Positions 5,971 through 6,210 of a stretch of 6,210 nucleotides of DNA are shown here, in pieces. Below the pieces are notes generated by a model that made no database searches, was not told the DNA's origin, and saw only the letters and a program-made list of their open reading frames with translations. Positions within the stretch are counted from its first letter, which is position 1, and the number at the start of each line of letters is the position of its first letter. The DNA is from DASVBJ01 sp036375895 (lineage in GTDB: Bacteria > Actinomycetota > Actinomycetes > JACCUZ01): assembly GCA_036375895.1 (NCBI GenBank), contig DASVBJ010000185.1:1-6210 (forward strand), written 5' to 3'. A program made the translations under genes and the position numbers.

Positions 5971-6210
5971 TCACTCCGTGCTCACCGAGCGGGTCTCGGT
6001 GTTGCCGAACCGATCCGGACAGTCCGCGAGCGGCCACGGCGCCGGCAGCGCGAGGGTCCCCGCGGCGAGCGAGTCGGCGCGGTACTGCTGGACGTCCGGG
6101 CACACCGCGGTGTCCGCGGCGTCGGTCCAGACCCCGACGCCGTAGGACCGCGACGCCGCGGCGTACACGTAGTCACCGACCCGTTCCTGGTAGATGTCGT
6201 GGCCGGGGAA
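5971..6210 (-). CDS. C-terminal fragment of a probable secreted BNR/sialidase-like protein
   Basis: The last 79 codons of a gene entering from the right edge, ending at TGA 5973-5971. The frame is open to the edge (it begins FPGHDIYQERVGDY), so the GTG at 6168 is internal and not a start. GDYVYAAASRSYGVGVWTD resembles the closing blade of BNR/exo-alpha-sialidase-like beta-propellers, where a GDY...hxvWtD pattern is common. Two cysteines, in AVCPDVQQYR and LADCPDRFGN, could form a disulfide, consistent with an exported protein. The family call comes from recognition of this short tail only; glycosidase activity cannot be judged because the catalytic part is not in the window. It lies 20 bases upstream of tnaA on the same strand, with no evident functional link. 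Confidence 0.55.
   Translation of the reverse strand, partial: FPGHDIYQERVGDYVYAAASRSYGVGVWTDAADTAVCPDVQQYRADSLAAGTLALPAPWPLADCPDRFGNTETRSVSTE

Noticed and set aside
4007..6145. A 712-codon plus-strand frame covering the end of the sigma gene and the whole antisense of tnaA
   Set aside because: It runs through two convergent real genes and has no recognisable domain, only antisense codon composition.

Overview
The window comes from a high-GC actinobacterium. Third codon positions are almost all G or C, TANNNT-type -10 elements are present, and long spurious antisense frames cover real genes. No genus can be named with confidence. I see no mobile element, CRISPR array, tRNA or rRNA.

Layout from left to right. 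(1) Minus strand, running off the left edge: an N-terminal VOC (glyoxalase/bleomycin-resistance-like) domain fused in frame to a C-terminal GrpB (UPF0157) nucleotidyltransferase-like domain. It probably starts at a leaderless GTG. (2) A 151-base divergent intergenic region, then a small stand-alone VOC protein on the plus strand, followed by a hairpin. (3) Plus strand: a large multi-spanning membrane protein of the DUF6541 / GT-C-like type with a C-terminal extracytoplasmic domain. (4) Plus strand: an ECF-type sigma factor with a SnoaL-like C-terminal extension (SigG / TIGR02960 type), preceded by a good housekeeping-type promoter and a strong ribosome binding site. (5) Minus strand, convergent with the sigma gene: a full-length tryptophanase (tnaA) whose substrate-discriminating residues are those of tryptophanase, although much of the protein reads like tyrosine phenol-lyase. 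It also looks leaderless. (6) Minus strand, running off the right edge: the last 79 codons of a gene whose product resembles the C-terminus of secreted BNR/sialidase-like proteins.

The genes do not form an obvious pathway. Each has its own start signals and they read mostly as separate transcription units. The points most worth checking are the VOC-GrpB fusion, the mixed TnaA/TPL character of the lyase, the identical TAGCCT -10 box placed for leaderless initiation in front of two genes, and the sigma factor with a built-in SnoaL domain and no visible anti-sigma gene. I did not find convincing evidence of a wholly new multi-gene system.
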